A stretch of 64,000 bases of DNA from NCBI RefSeq assembly GCF_900199205.1, contig NZ_OBMJ01000001.1, positions 3,661,001 through 3,725,000 of the forward strand. The letters are read 5' to 3'. Below are positions 34,564 to 44,254 of this stretch, one piece after another. The notes under the pieces are model-generated. The model saw nothing but the letters and a program-made list of their open reading frames with translations, searched no databases and was not told the origin of the DNA. Numbering within the stretch: the first letter of the stretch is position 1; each line of letters opens with the position of its first letter. The translations under genes were made by a program, and so were the position numbers. Source of the stretch: Streptomyces sp. 1331.2 (GTDB lineage Bacteria > Actinomycetota > Actinomycetes > Streptomycetales > Streptomycetaceae).

Positions 34564-35742
34564 TCAGACGGTGACGGTGGCGCGGAAGAGCGTGGTGCCG
34601 CTGCCCGAGAGGCGGGTCGGGGCGCCGGTGGCGGGGAGGAAGGCGGACTGGCCGCGGGCGAGGTCCAGGACGGTGCCGTCGGCGGCGGTCAGCCGGGCGG
34701 CGCCCTCCGTGCAGAGCAGGATCTGCGGGGTACGGCCGTCGATCTCGCGCTCCACGCCGTCCAGCGCGAAGCGGGACAGCCGGAACTCGTCGATCGGGAC
34801 GGGGTAGAGCTCCTCGCCCGGAGTGTCCTCGACCCCGACGGGGGCCATAGGCTCGGGGGCACCGGCCTCGAAGACCACGACCTTCAGCAGCTCCGGCAGG
34901 TCTATGTGCTTCGGGGTGAGGCCGGCCCGCAGCACGTTGTCGGAGTTGGCCTGCAGCTCGACGCAGACGCCGGACAGGTAGGCGTGCGGCACCCCGGCGC
35001 CCAGGTAGAGCGCCTCGCCGGCCCGCAGCCGGACGTGGTTGAGCAGCATGCCGGCGATCACGCCGCGGTCGTCCGGGAAGTCCTTGGCGATCCGGGCGTA
35101 CGGGGCGTAGTCACTCTCCGGGAGGGCGCCGGCCAGCGCCTCGACGGTGTGCCGGACGGTGTCCCCGTCCAGGGCGAGGGCCGCGGCCAGGGCGCCGCGC
35201 AGCGCCTCCGACTCGTCCTCGACGGCCAGCAGGGCGATCAGCGGGTCGAGCCCGGGCACCGCGAGCCCGGCCAGCAGGGCGGCCGCCTCCGCGGGCCGGC
35301 GGAAGCCGCACAGGCCCTCGAACTCGCCCAGCGCGCAGACCATTTCGGGCTTGTGGTTGGCGTCCCGGTAGCTGCGCTCGGGGGCGTCCACGGGGATGCC
35401 GAGGGCGTTCTCGGCGGCGAAGCCGGCGCGGGCCTGGTCGAGCGTGGGGTGGGCCTGGATCGACAGCGGGATGCCCGCGGCGAGGACCTTGAAGAGGAAC
35501 GGCAGGGTCGGGCCGAACCTGGCCACCGAGGCCGCGCCCAGTTCGCCCTCCGGGTCGGCCGCGATCAGGTCGTCCAGTCGGCGCGGGCCGTCCCCGCGGT
35601 CGGCGCGGGACGGGTCGCCCGGGTGGGCGCCCATCCACAGCTCGGCCTGCGGTTCACCGGTCGGCTGCTGCCCGAGCAGCTCGGGCAGGGCCGTGAGCGA
35701 CCCCCAGGCGTACGGGCGGACGGTGTTGAGGAGCCTGTCCAT
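34564..35742 (-). CDS. manA: Mannose-6-phosphate isomerase, class I
   Basis: A 392-residue cupin-type isomerase. Zn-binding elements are visible as IQAHP (Gln/His), the NHKPEM segment (Glu) and AGVPHAYLSG (His). It interconverts fructose-6-phosphate and mannose-6-phosphate, feeding GDP-mannose. The AAGGAG site lies before the ATG. It is divergent from the polyprenol-phosphate-mannose synthase gene, which would use GDP-mannose, so the two fit one mannosylation pathway. Confidence 0.92.
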   Translation of the reverse strand: MDRLLNTVRPYAWGSLTALPELLGQQPTGEPQAELWMGAHPGDPSRADRGDGPRRLDDLIAADPEGELGAASVARFGPTLPFLFKVLAAGIPLSIQAHPTLDQARAGFAAENALGIPVDAPERSYRDANHKPEMVCALGEFEGLCGFRRPAEAAALLAGLAVPGLDPLIALLAVEDESEALRGALAAALALDGDTVRHTVEALAGALPESDYAPYARIAKDFPDDRGVIAGMLLNHVRLRAGEALYLGAGVPHAYLSGVCVELQANSDNVLRAGLTPKHIDLPELLKVVVFEAGAPEPMAPVGVEDTPGEELYPVPIDEFRLSRFALDGVEREIDGRTPQILLCTEGAARLTAADGTVLDLARGQSAFLPATGAPTRLSGSGTTLFRATVTV

Positions 35743-36071
35743 GCGCGCGGTCCTACTCCTTCGCTGACGGGGCGGGTGTGCCGGATCGCCGGGGGCGGGC
35801 CCGGCGGTGCTGGCGGTCCGGGCACAGGCAAGGGCATCGACCCTAGCCGAACGGCGTCACCTACGGGGAAACGGTGGGCATCCGGTGGGAGTGCCATGGG
35901 CGGACCGGCGGGTCCCGGGCGCGGTAGTAGAATGCCAGGACGCAGAAGTGTCCGCCCTGTGCGCAGTTCTCCACCGTGGTCACCCCGTCGGAGGGCTGCC
36001 GGTGGAGCCGCGTTCCGGAGTGCGGGCGACGGTGTTCTGAGATTCCCCGCCATCGGCCGAGAGGTTTGTAC
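35743..36071. other. Divergent region between manA and the polyprenol-phosphate mannosyltransferase gene
   Basis: The 329-base gap shows no gene. A TAGAAT -10-like hexamer lies at 35928-35933 on the plus strand without a convincing -35. The leader to the downstream GTG would be about 135 bases. Confidence 0.45.
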
Positions 36072-36833
36072 GTGACCGTGAACCAGCAGAGTTTTGCTGA
36101 TCTCGGCAGGGTCCTCGTGATCATCCCGACCTACAACGAGGCGGAGAACGTCGAGCGGATCATCGGCCGGGTCCGCGCCGCGGTGCCCGAGGCCCACGTG
36201 CTGGTCGCCGACGACAACAGCCCCGACGGCACCGGCGAGCTGGCCGACAAGCTGGCCGCCGAGGACCCGAACGTGCACGTCATGCACCGCAAGGGCAAGG
36301 AAGGCCTGGGCGCGGCCTACCTCGCGGGCTTCCGCTGGGGCATCGACAACGGCTACGACGTCCTGGTCGAGATGGACGCGGACGGCTCGCACCAGCCCGA
36401 GGAGCTGGACCGGCTGCTCGGCGCGCTGCGCGGCGCCGACCTGGTCCTGGGCTCGCGCTGGGTACCCGGCGGCCGGGTCGTGAACTGGCCGAAGTCGCGG
36501 CTGCTGCTCTCCCGCGGCGGCTCGACCTACTCCCGGCTGATGCTGGGCGTGCCGATCAGGGACGTCACCGGCGGCTACCGCGCGTTCCGCAAGGAGACCC
36601 TGCTGGGCCTGGGCATGGACGAGGTCGCCTCCGCCGGGTACTGCTTCCAGGTCGACCTCGCCTGGCGCACCGTGAAGGCCGGGTTCAAGGTCGCCGAGGT
36701 GCCGATCACCTTCGTCGAGCGCGAGCTGGGCGCCTCCAAGATGAGCCGCAACATCGTGGTCGAGGCGCTGTGGCGGGTGACCTCCTGGGGTCTGGCCGAC
36801 CGGCTGGCCCGGCTGCGCGGCGCGAAGCGCTGA
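36072..36833 (+). CDS. Polyprenol monophosphomannose synthase
   Basis: A 253-residue GT2 enzyme of the dolichol-phosphate-mannose synthase group. N-terminal [31 protein letters not shown] and the catalytic DxD in [13 protein letters not shown] are all visible. It transfers mannose from GDP-mannose to polyprenyl phosphate, the donor for GT-C enzymes such as protein O-mannosyltransferase or GT87. It lacks a C-terminal membrane domain, as in the single-domain actinobacterial Ppm1 catalytic unit. The GTG at 36072 follows GAGAGG. Confidence 0.92.
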   Translation: MTVNQQSFADLGRVLVIIPTYNEAENVERIIGRVRAAVPEAHVLVADDNSPDGTGELADKLAAEDPNVHVMHRKGKEGLGAAYLAGFRWGIDNGYDVLVEMDADGSHQPEELDRLLGALRGADLVLGSRWVPGGRVVNWPKSRLLLSRGGSTYSRLMLGVPIRDVTGGYRAFRKETLLGLGMDEVASAGYCFQVDLAWRTVKAGFKVAEVPITFVERELGASKMSRNIVVEALWRVTSWGLADRLARLRGAKR

Positions 36834-36866
36834 CCGCCGGCCGTCGGGCCGCGGTGTGACGTGAGC

Positions 36867-36897
36867 CGGAAGGCGTGCCCGCCGGGCGCGCCTTCCG
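36867..36897 (+). terminator. Terminator after the polyprenol-phosphate mannosyltransferase gene
   Basis: A 13-bp stem with one G-U pair (36868-36880, 36884-36896) and a three-base loop lies 34 bases past the stop. Confidence 0.75.
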
Positions 36898-36969
36898 TCG
36901 AATCGGGCACCGGTACTCCCATGCTGTAGGGCGCAGGAAATCCGACCGCCGAGCAGAGGGAGCAAGCCC

Positions 36970-37926
36970 GTGACGTCGTCCCCGCCCGAGGACAGCGCCG
37001 GTGCGGAGCGTGCGGACGCCTCACCCGCCGCGCCCCCGGACGCCGAGCACCAGGCCCGGCCGCTGGAGGTCGCCGTCTTCACCGGGCCCGAGTCGGCCTT
37101 CTTCGCCACCTCCACGCTGATCCTCGGCGAGCGGACCGCGATCCTGGTGGATGCCCAGCTGACCCGCAGCGCCGGGCGGGAACTCGCCGAGTGGGTCGCG
37201 GGCAAGGGCCGCCGGCTGCTCGCCATCGTGGTCACCCATCAGCACCCGGACCACTACTTCGGCGCCGAGGAGGTGCTGAAGCTCTTCCCCGACGCGCAGC
37301 TGCTGGCCGCCCCGGCGGTGGTCGAGGGCATCCTGCGCACCGCCGCCGCCAAGGTCGCCCAGTGGAAGCCGGTGTACGGCGACGACATCCCCGACCACCC
37401 GCTGGTCCCCGCCCCGCTGCTGCCGCAGCCGCTCATGCTGGACCGCCAGGTGATCCCCGTCCTGCTGCTCGGCCAGGGCGACTGCGGGAACTCCACCGTC
37501 GTCCACGTGCCGAGCATCCGGACCGTGATCGCCGGGGACTTCGCCTACAACGGCACCCACGTCTGGACCGCCGACACCACCCCGGCCCAGCGCACCACCT
37601 GGGGGCACAACCTCGGCCGGATCGCCGATCTCGGCGTGGACCGGGTGATCGCCGGGCACCGGGCCCCCGGCCAGGGCGACGACGCCGCCCGGGTGCTGGC
37701 TTTCACCGAGGAGTACCTCCGGGACTTCGACCGGCTGCTGGCCGTGCACCCGGACGACCCGGAAGCCCTGGCCACCGCGATGAACGAGCGGTACGGGGAG
37801 CTGACCCTGCCGGCCATCCTCGAACTCGGCGCGGAGGCCAACACCGCCCGCGCGGCGGTGCAGCACGAGACCGACGACGCGGAGATCGTGGACGCGGAGA
37901 TCGTCGAGGACGACCCGGCCGACTGA
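36970..37926 (+). CDS. Metallo-beta-lactamase-fold hydrolase
   Basis: A 318-residue MBL-fold protein with the metal motif H90-Q-H92-P-D94-H95 (VVTHQHPDHYFG), a second region IRTVIAGDFAYNGTHVW and VIAGHRAPG. The fold is shared by glyoxalase II-like and lactonase-like hydrolases; the substrate is not identifiable. GAGGGAGC lies before the GTG. The C-terminal tail is acidic. It heads a plus-strand run leading to the Mo-cofactor genes. Confidence 0.82.
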   Translation: MTSSPPEDSAGAERADASPAAPPDAEHQARPLEVAVFTGPESAFFATSTLILGERTAILVDAQLTRSAGRELAEWVAGKGRRLLAIVVTHQHPDHYFGAEEVLKLFPDAQLLAAPAVVEGILRTAAAKVAQWKPVYGDDIPDHPLVPAPLLPQPLMLDRQVIPVLLLGQGDCGNSTVVHVPSIRTVIAGDFAYNGTHVWTADTTPAQRTTWGHNLGRIADLGVDRVIAGHRAPGQGDDAARVLAFTEEYLRDFDRLLAVHPDDPEALATAMNERYGELTLPAILELGAEANTARAAVQHETDDAEIVDAEIVEDDPAD

Positions 37927-37978
37927 GGGACGTCGGGGACCGGCCCGGGTCCGCCCCGGCAGGGCCGATACTGGCCGC

Positions 37979-38560
37979 ATGACGCCGTACGACGTGATCG
38001 TCCCGGCGGGCGGGGCCGCGCGGCGCCTCGGCGGGGCCGACAAGCCCGGGCTGACCGTCGGCGAGACCACCCTGCTCGACCGGGTGCTCGCCGCCTGCGC
38101 GGGCGCCCGCACCACCGTCGTGGTCGGACCGGCCCGGCCGACCGGGCGCACCGGCGTCCACTGGACCAGGGAGCAGCCGCCCGGCGGCGGGCCGGTGGCC
38201 GCCGTCGCCGCCGGGCTCGACCTGGTCACCGCGGACACCGTGCTGCTGCTCGCGGCCGACCTGCCGTTCCTGGACCGGCGGACGGTGGAACGGTTGGCCG
38301 CCGCCCTGGACGAGGCCGGGCCGGCCGTGGACGCCGCCGTGCTGGTCGACGCCGGCGGGCGCGACCAGCCGCTCGCCGCCGCCTACCGCACCGCGCCGCT
38401 GCGCGCCGCCCTGGCCGCCCTCGGCGACCCGGCGGGGCAGCCGCTGCGCCGGCTGGTCGGCGGGCTGCCCCGGCTGCTGGTCGCCGACACCGACAACGTC
38501 GCGTACGACTGCGACACCTGGGAGGACCTGGAGCAGGCCAGGGAGCGCGACCGGAGCTGA
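37979..38560 (+). CDS. mobA: MobA-like nucleotidyltransferase (molybdenum cofactor guanylyltransferase)
   Basis: A 193-residue Rossmann-like NTP transferase with the N-terminal VIVPAGGAARRLGGADKPGLTV loop and a LLLAADLPFLD metal-binding motif. The family links GMP to molybdopterin. Assignment to MobA rather than another nucleotidyltransferase is supported by moeA two genes downstream. Confidence 0.8.
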   Translation: MTPYDVIVPAGGAARRLGGADKPGLTVGETTLLDRVLAACAGARTTVVVGPARPTGRTGVHWTREQPPGGGPVAAVAAGLDLVTADTVLLLAADLPFLDRRTVERLAAALDEAGPAVDAAVLVDAGGRDQPLAAAYRTAPLRAALAALGDPAGQPLRRLVGGLPRLLVADTDNVAYDCDTWEDLEQARERDRS

Positions 38561-38657
38561 CCCTCACCGCATCCCCCGCGGGTCTGTGAGCGAAACGACG
38601 CGCCCCGCACACGGGGTGAGCACCTCCGGGTAACCGCCGATCAGGCAGCATGGGCGC

Positions 38658-38945
38658 ATGGAGCGCACGCTGGATGACTGGATCGCCGAGGTCAAGGCCG
38701 ACCTGGGCATCGACCTGGACGTGGACGTTCGAGGTCTGCTCGACACGGCCCGGGTGGTCGCGCACGGGGTGGCCCGGCCGGCCGCGCCGCTGACCGCCTT
38801 CCTGATCGGCTACGCGGCCGCCCAGCAGGGCGGCGGCGCCCAGGCCGTCGCCGAGGCCGCCCGCCGGACCGAGGCGCTGGCCGAGAGGTGGGGCGCCGGC
38901 GGTCCGGCCGCTGCGGACGCGCAGCAGCGGCCGGGCGAGCGGTGA
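38658..38945 (+). CDS. DUF6457-type small protein
   Basis: A 95-residue protein beginning MERTLDDWIAEVKADLGID, with a helical domain (LLDTARVVAHGVARPAAPLTAFLIGYAAA). Proteins of this type are regularly found beside mobA and moeA in actinobacteria. The function is unknown. Its stop overlaps the moeA GTG by four bases, which strongly suggests coupled expression. Confidence 0.75.
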   Translation: MERTLDDWIAEVKADLGIDLDVDVRGLLDTARVVAHGVARPAAPLTAFLIGYAAAQQGGGAQAVAEAARRTEALAERWGAGGPAAADAQQRPGER

Positions 38946-40150
38946 GCGCGGTCGGGCAGACCACCGTGGCCGCCCCGACCACCGGCCCCGGCGTGCTGAG
39001 CTGGCCCCGGGCCCGGGAGGCCGCCCGCCGGGCCGGGCTGCGCCCGCTGCCCGCGGTCGCGCTGGCGCCGGTCGAGGCCCTGGGCCACACCCTCGCCGAG
39101 CCGCTGGGTGCGCTGATCGACCTGCCCGCCTTCGACACCTCCGCGATGGACGGCTGGGCGGTCGCCGGGCCCGGCCCGTGGCGGGTCACCGGGCGGCTGC
39201 TGGCCGGGCCGGCCGAGCCGGCGCCGCTGGCCGACGGCACCGCGGTGGAGATCGCCACCGGTGCCCAACTGCCGCCCGGTGCCACCGCCGTGCTGCGCCG
39301 CGAGCACGGGCGGGCGGACGGCACGCTGCTGCACGACCGCGGACCGTGCCCGTTGACCACCGGCCAGGACGTCCGTCCGCGCGGCCAGGAGTGCCGCCGG
39401 GGCGAGGAGTTGCTGCCGGCCGGCGTGCCGGTCGGGCCGGCCGTGCTCGGCCTGGCCGCCGCCTGCGGCCACGACTGGCTGCTGGTACACCGCCGCCCGG
39501 TCGTCCAACTGCTCGTCCTGGGGGATGAGTTGCTGGCCTCCGGGATCCCCGGGCCGGGCCTGGTGCGGGACGCGCTGGGGCCGCTGCTGCCGCCCTGGCT
39601 GCAGGCGGCCGGCGCCGAGGTGGCCGAAGTGCGGTACGTCCGCGACGACTTCGGGCTGCTCCGGGACGCGCTGCGGCACTCCACCGCGGACGTCGTGGTC
39701 ACCACCGGCGGAACGGCCGCCGGGCCGGTCGACTTCCTGCACCGGGCGCTCGCCGAGGCCGGTGCCCGGCTGGTGGTGGACGGTGTCGCGGTCCGGCCCG
39801 GGCACCCGATGCTGCTGGCCGAACTCCCCGGCGGGCGCCACCTGGTCGGCCTGCCGGGCAACCCGCTCGCCGCCGTCGCCGGGACGGTCACGCTCGCCCT
39901 TCCGCTGCTGCACGCCCGCAGCGGACGGGCCGTCGGCGCCCCCGCTCTCGCGCCCGCCGCGGCGGCGCTGCCCGGGCACCCGTCGGACACCCGGCTGCAG
40001 CCGGTCCGGCGGACGGCCGCGGGCGTCGTGCCGCTCGCCTTCGACGGGCCGGCGATGCTGCGCGGACTCGCCCGGGCCGAGGCGCTGGCCGTGGTCCCGC
40101 CCGGCGGGGCGGCGCCGGGGGAGACGGTCGAGCTGCTGGAGGTGCCGTGA
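38942..40150 (+). CDS. moeA: Molybdopterin molybdenumtransferase
   Basis: A 402-residue MoeA with FDTSAMDGWAV, VEIATGAQLPPGATAVLRREH, the MoCF domain VVTTGGTAAGPVDFLHRAL and HPMLLAELPGGRHLVGLPGNPLAA. It inserts molybdenum into molybdopterin-AMP. The GTG start overlaps the preceding stop, and its own stop overlaps the channel gene start, so four genes (mobA to the channel) appear to form an operon. Confidence 0.9.
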   Translation: MSAVGQTTVAAPTTGPGVLSWPRAREAARRAGLRPLPAVALAPVEALGHTLAEPLGALIDLPAFDTSAMDGWAVAGPGPWRVTGRLLAGPAEPAPLADGTAVEIATGAQLPPGATAVLRREHGRADGTLLHDRGPCPLTTGQDVRPRGQECRRGEELLPAGVPVGPAVLGLAAACGHDWLLVHRRPVVQLLVLGDELLASGIPGPGLVRDALGPLLPPWLQAAGAEVAEVRYVRDDFGLLRDALRHSTADVVVTTGGTAAGPVDFLHRALAEAGARLVVDGVAVRPGHPMLLAELPGGRHLVGLPGNPLAAVAGTVTLALPLLHARSGRAVGAPALAPAAAALPGHPSDTRLQPVRRTAAGVVPLAFDGPAMLRGLARAEALAVVPPGGAAPGETVELLEVP

Positions 40151-41202
40151 GCGAGCGCGGCCGGCTGCGGCGTGCCTCGGCGCCGGGGACCGAGCCGTGG
40201 GCGGACGCCGGGATCGTGCTGCCGGCCCGCCGGGCCGAGCCCGCGGTGCGGCAGGTCGGCTCGCGGCTGCTGCTGGCGCTCGCCGTCCTGGTCGCCACCA
40301 CGCTGATCGTCTACGTCGACCGGGACGGCTACAACGACAACGCCGGGGGCGGGCTCAGCTTCCTGGACGCGGCGTACTACGCCACCGTGACGCTCTCCAC
40401 CACCGGGTACGGGGACATCACCCCGTTCAGCGACAGTGCCCGGCTCGGCAACATCTTCCTGATCACCCCGCTGCGCGTGGTGTTCCTGATCATCCTGGTC
40501 GGTACCACCCTGGAGGTGCTCACCGAACGGACTCGCCTGCAATGGCGGTTGAACCGCTGGAGGTCCACCGTGCGCGAGCACACCGTCGTCATCGGGTACG
40601 GGACGAAGGGCCGCAGTGCCATCGACACCCTGCTCGGCCAGGGGGTGAAGAAGGAGGAGATCGTCGTCGTCGACCCACAGCGCAAGGTGGTCGACCAGGC
40701 CGCGCAGCACGGCCTGGTCGGGGTGGTCGGCGACGCCACCCGCACCGACACGCTGATGCGGGCCGCCCTGCCCACGGCGGCCCGGGTGGTGGTCGCGCCG
40801 GAACGCGACGACACCGCCGTCCTGATCACGCTGACGGCACGCCAGTTGAACAAGGGCGCCACCGTGGTCGCCGCCGTGCGGGAGGACGAGAACGCGCCGC
40901 TGCTGCGGCAGAGCGGCGCCGACGTCGTGGTCACCAGCTCCAGTTCGGCCGGGCGGCTGCTCGGGCTGTCGATGCTCAGCCCGCACGCCGGGGCGGTGAT
41001 GGAGAACCTGCTGACGTACGGCACCGGGCTGGACGTGGTGGAGCGCCCGGTCACCCGCTCCGAGGCCGGGCACGGTCCGCGCGAGTGCGAGGACCTGGTG
41101 GTCGCGGTGGTCCGGGGCCGACGGGTGATCAACTACGCCGAGCCGGAGGCCGCCGTGCTGCAGCTCACCGACCGGGTGATCGTCATCAAGTCGACCGGCT
41201 GA
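40147..41202 (+). CDS. Two-helix potassium channel with RCK/TrkA-N domain
   Basis: A 351-residue protein. The first membrane helix lies at about residues 38-55, the pore loop has the K+ selectivity filter T-G87-Y-G-D90, and the second helix is at about 105-125. A cytoplasmic RCK domain has the Rossmann motif IGYGTKG (149-155), followed by a C-terminal RCK lobe. It forms a tetrameric K+ channel gated by nucleotide or ions. The start GTG overlaps the moeA stop. No functional link with Mo cofactor is known; the coupling is noted as odd. Confidence 0.88.
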   Translation: MSERGRLRRASAPGTEPWADAGIVLPARRAEPAVRQVGSRLLLALAVLVATTLIVYVDRDGYNDNAGGGLSFLDAAYYATVTLSTTGYGDITPFSDSARLGNIFLITPLRVVFLIILVGTTLEVLTERTRLQWRLNRWRSTVREHTVVIGYGTKGRSAIDTLLGQGVKKEEIVVVDPQRKVVDQAAQHGLVGVVGDATRTDTLMRAALPTAARVVVAPERDDTAVLITLTARQLNKGATVVAAVREDENAPLLRQSGADVVVTSSSSAGRLLGLSMLSPHAGAVMENLLTYGTGLDVVERPVTRSEAGHGPRECEDLVVAVVRGRRVINYAEPEAAVLQLTDRVIVIKSTG

Positions 41203-41251
41203 TGCGGGCCCTGCCCCTCGCACGGCCCTGACGGGCAGTAGGTTCGGAGCC

Positions 41252-42229
41252 ATGTATGCGATGACGATTCCCGTACCCGGCGGCCCCGAGGCCCTGGTCT
41301 GGGCCGAGGTTCCCGATCCGGTGCCCGGCGAGGGCGAGGTCCTGGTCGAGGTGGCGGCCACCGCCGTCAACCGTGCCGACCTGCTCCAGCGGCAGGGCTT
41401 CTACAACCCGCCGCTCGGCTCCTCGCCGTACCCGGGGCTGGAGTGCGCCGGGCGGATCGTCGCCCTCGGGCCGGGCGTGTCCGGCTGGGCGGTCGGCGAC
41501 GAGGTGTGCGCCCTGCTGGCCGGCGGCGGCTACGCGCAGCGGGTCGCGGTACCGACCGGGCAGCTGCTGCCGGTGCCCGCGGGGCTGTCCGTCGAGCAGG
41601 CCGCGGCGCTGCCGGAGGTCGCCTGCACGGTGTGGTCCAACGTCTTCCTCACCGCGCACCTGCGGCCCGGCGAGACCGTCCTGCTGCACGGCGGCGCGAG
41701 CGGCATCGGGACCATGGCGATCCAGCTGGCCAAGGCGGTCGGGGCGCGGGTCGCGGTCACCGCGGGCAGCGCCGAGAAGCTCGCCCGGTGCACCGAGCTG
41801 GGCGCGGACATCGCGATCGACTACCGGAAGCAGGACTTCGTCGAGGCGATCGGGGAGGCCACCGGCGGGGCCGGGGCGGACGTGATCCTGGACATCATGG
41901 GGGCCAAGTACCTGCAGCGGAACGTGGACGCGCTGGCGGTCAACGGGCGGCTGGTGATCATCGGGCTGCAGGGCGGGGTGAAGGGCGAGCTCGACCTCAA
42001 CGCGCTGCTGCGCAAGCGCGCCGCGGTGATCGCCACCAATCTGCGCGGGCGGCCGCTCGCCGAGAAGGCGGCGATCGTGGCGGCGGTGCGGGAGCACGTG
42101 TGGCCGCTGGTCGAGTCGGGGGTGGTGAAGCCGGTGGTGGACCGGGTGCTGCCGCTGACGGACGCGGGCGAGGGACACCGGGTGCTGGAGGCCGGGGAGC
42201 AGGTCGGGAAGGTCGTGCTGCGGGCCTGA
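41252..42229 (+). CDS. NAD(P)H-quinone oxidoreductase (PIG3/zeta-crystallin family)
   Basis: A 325-residue medium-chain reductase without zinc ligands. It has AVNRADLLQRQGFYNPP, the GVSGWAVGDEV core and the NADP-binding loop LLHGGASGIGTMAIQLAKA (about 146-164). This subfamily performs one- or two-electron reduction of quinones. The gene stands alone between the K+ channel and an unrecognised protein gene. Confidence 0.88.
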   Translation: MYAMTIPVPGGPEALVWAEVPDPVPGEGEVLVEVAATAVNRADLLQRQGFYNPPLGSSPYPGLECAGRIVALGPGVSGWAVGDEVCALLAGGGYAQRVAVPTGQLLPVPAGLSVEQAAALPEVACTVWSNVFLTAHLRPGETVLLHGGASGIGTMAIQLAKAVGARVAVTAGSAEKLARCTELGADIAIDYRKQDFVEAIGEATGGAGADVILDIMGAKYLQRNVDALAVNGRLVIIGLQGGVKGELDLNALLRKRAAVIATNLRGRPLAEKAAIVAAVREHVWPLVESGVVKPVVDRVLPLTDAGEGHRVLEAGEQVGKVVLRA

Positions 42230-42368
42230 GGCCGGACAGGCCGTGGTCGCGGCCGGTGAGGCGAGTGTCCGAAATGCCTGGATTGCCGGATCGTGCGAGG
42301 CTGGTCCGGAGCTGTCCCGCCGCCGACCCCGCCCCCGGGCGCGGCCGGCCGTCGGAAGGACTCCGACC

Positions 42369-43121
42369 GTGGCTGCATCACCGCACGCACTCCTCGGACC
42401 GCTGCCCGCGGCGCCGCACCGCCGTCGTACCCGATGCCTCCCGTCCGGGGGCCGTGCCCGCCGGCTGATCGCGGCGGCCGTGCTGGGACTCACGCTCCCG
42501 CTGGCCGCCGCCACGGCGGCGGTGGCACTGCCGGGGCCCTCGGCCGGGGTGTCGCCCCAGCCCTCCCCGTGGGCGGTCCCGTCCCCGGCCGCGTCGTCCT
42601 GGTTCCCGTCGCCGTCGCCCTCCTCCTCGGTCGGGACGGAGACGGAAGCGTCCGTCGCTCCGAGTGCCGAGGCGGGTGCGGAGCCGACGGCCGCGGCCTC
42701 CACGGCGGCGCACCCGCCCGCGGCCGCGCCGCCGCAGCGCCCGGTGCCCCGCCCGTACGTGGACGGCGGCTTCCCGCCGGCGCACCGGCACCGCCCGGCC
42801 TCGCTGCCGGAGCGCCCCGACGCCGCCGTGGAACAGGCCCCGGACCAGGTTCCCGACCGGACCGTCGACCAGGCGCCCGAGCAGGCCGCCGACCAGAGCG
42901 TCGAGGCCGACCGGCCGCATGCCGACCCGTCCGCCCCGGACCCGGCGGCCCCCGGAGACGCCGTCGCCGGTGCACCGGCCAGCGTCGCGGCGGGCACCGC
43001 GCCCCTGGTCTTCCCGGCCCGCTGGCAGGACGCCTCCACGACCCAGCTGCCGCTGGGCGTCGGCCTGGGGCTGATCGGCTGCGGCCTGGGCCTGGTGGGC
43101 CTGCGGCTGCGGAAGGGCTGA
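42369..43121 (+). CDS. Pro/Ala-rich membrane-anchored protein of unknown function
   Basis: About 250 residues from a GTG with GGAAGGA upstream. A hydrophobic N-terminal segment (LIAAAVLGLTLPLAAATAAVAL) may be a signal peptide or anchor. A long low-complexity Pro/Ala/Ser/Asp/Gln-rich middle follows, then a C-terminal hydrophobic helix (LGVGLGLIGCGLGLVGLRLRKG) with a basic end. No sortase motif is seen before the helix. Composition alone cannot assign a role; it may be an envelope spacer protein. Confidence 0.6.
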   Translation: MAASPHALLGPLPAAPHRRRTRCLPSGGRARRLIAAAVLGLTLPLAAATAAVALPGPSAGVSPQPSPWAVPSPAASSWFPSPSPSSSVGTETEASVAPSAEAGAEPTAAASTAAHPPAAAPPQRPVPRPYVDGGFPPAHRHRPASLPERPDAAVEQAPDQVPDRTVDQAPEQAADQSVEADRPHADPSAPDPAAPGDAVAGAPASVAAGTAPLVFPARWQDASTTQLPLGVGLGLIGCGLGLVGLRLRKG

Positions 43122-43361
43122 GCCGGGACGGCAGGGCCGGGCACGGCAGAGAAGTGGAGGCCCGGTGCGGGTCGTGGGGCCGTACCGGCGAGGGACCGTG
43201 CGGGTTCCGGTGGCGGCGGTCGCTCGGCGGGGCGCGGGATCTGAGTACCCGTACGGATTCCCGCGCCGCGCCTGGAGGCGTACCTTCGTCACGGGTGGCG
43301 CAGGCCGGCGGGACGAACGGGGGTTCCGCCCGACCAACCCCAGTGAGAGAGAATGTTGTTC

Positions 43362-43976
43362 ATGACGAATCCGATGAACGAGCGCTCGTCGCAGGAGCCG
43401 TACCAGGCCGCCGGCGGGCAGTCGCACGACGGCCAGAAGGTGCTGATCGTCGGACCGGACGGGCTGCCCGTGGGCCAGGGCTTCGCCGGTCCGATGGGTG
43501 AAGAGGACGACGAGGCCGATGCGCCGCGTGAGCTCCCGGTGACCGAGATGGTCGAGCAGCCCGCCAAGGTCATGCGCATCGGCAGCATGATCAAGCAGCT
43601 GCTGGAGGAGGTCCGGGCGGCGCCCCTCGACGAGGCGAGCCGGGTGCGGCTGAAGGACATCCACGCGAGCTCGATCAAGGAACTCGAACTCGGCCTGGCG
43701 CCGGAACTGGTCGCCGAACTGGAGCGGCTCTCGCTGCCGTTCACCGAGGACACCATTCCGACCGAGGCCGAGCTGCGGATCGCCCAGGCCCAGCTGGTGG
43801 GCTGGCTGGAGGGCCTGTTCCACGGCATCCAGACCGCGCTGTTCGCCCAGCAGATGGCGGCGCGGGCCCAGCTGGAGCAGATGCGGCGGGCGCTGCCGCC
43901 CGGTCTGCACGGCGGCGACCAGGACGAGGACGAGCCCGGCCAGGGCCGCGGAATCCGCTCCGGCCCGTACCTGTAG
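43362..43976 (+). CDS. bpa: Bacterial proteasome activator Bpa (DUF2587)
   Basis: About 204 residues. The conserved core (EMVEQPAKVMRIGSMIKQLLEEVRAAPLDE … KELELGLAPELVAELERLSLPF) forms the four-helix ring subunit known from mycobacterial Bpa. The C terminus ends GPYL, a variant of the GQYL proteasome-docking motif. It stimulates ATP-independent degradation by the 20S proteasome. The start is uncertain between ATG 43353 and 43362; the latter has better spacing from GAGAGA. Confidence 0.9.
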   Translation: MTNPMNERSSQEPYQAAGGQSHDGQKVLIVGPDGLPVGQGFAGPMGEEDDEADAPRELPVTEMVEQPAKVMRIGSMIKQLLEEVRAAPLDEASRVRLKDIHASSIKELELGLAPELVAELERLSLPFTEDTIPTEAELRIAQAQLVGWLEGLFHGIQTALFAQQMAARAQLEQMRRALPPGLHGGDQDEDEPGQGRGIRSGPYL

Positions 43977-44121
43977 CCACACCGGGCGGCGGGGACGGGC
44001 GGCCGCCCGACCGGACGTACCACGACGATCCGCCCCGGGCCGCGCCGCCGCGATCCGGTGCCGGCGGCCCGGGGCCAGGATCGGCCCTGGGCCGATCACC
44101 GTCGGCGCGAGCCGATACCCT

Positions 44122-44162
44122 GACCCCTGTCGCAGGCCGGTCGAGCCGCCGCGACAGGGGTC
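44122..44162. terminator. Strong hairpin between bpa and the first kinase gene
   Basis: A 12-bp perfect stem (44122-44133, 44151-44162) with a 17-base loop lies 146 bases after bpa and 93 bases before the kinase ATG. It could terminate bpa or act as a leader structure for the kinase. Confidence 0.55.
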
Positions 44163-44254
44163 CGCCAGGCCCGCGGGCCGGGCCCACCACGCACGGACGA
44201 GACCGAACGTCACGGCGGCGGCAGCACGGCCGCGCCGAGGGGGAGCAGAGGACC

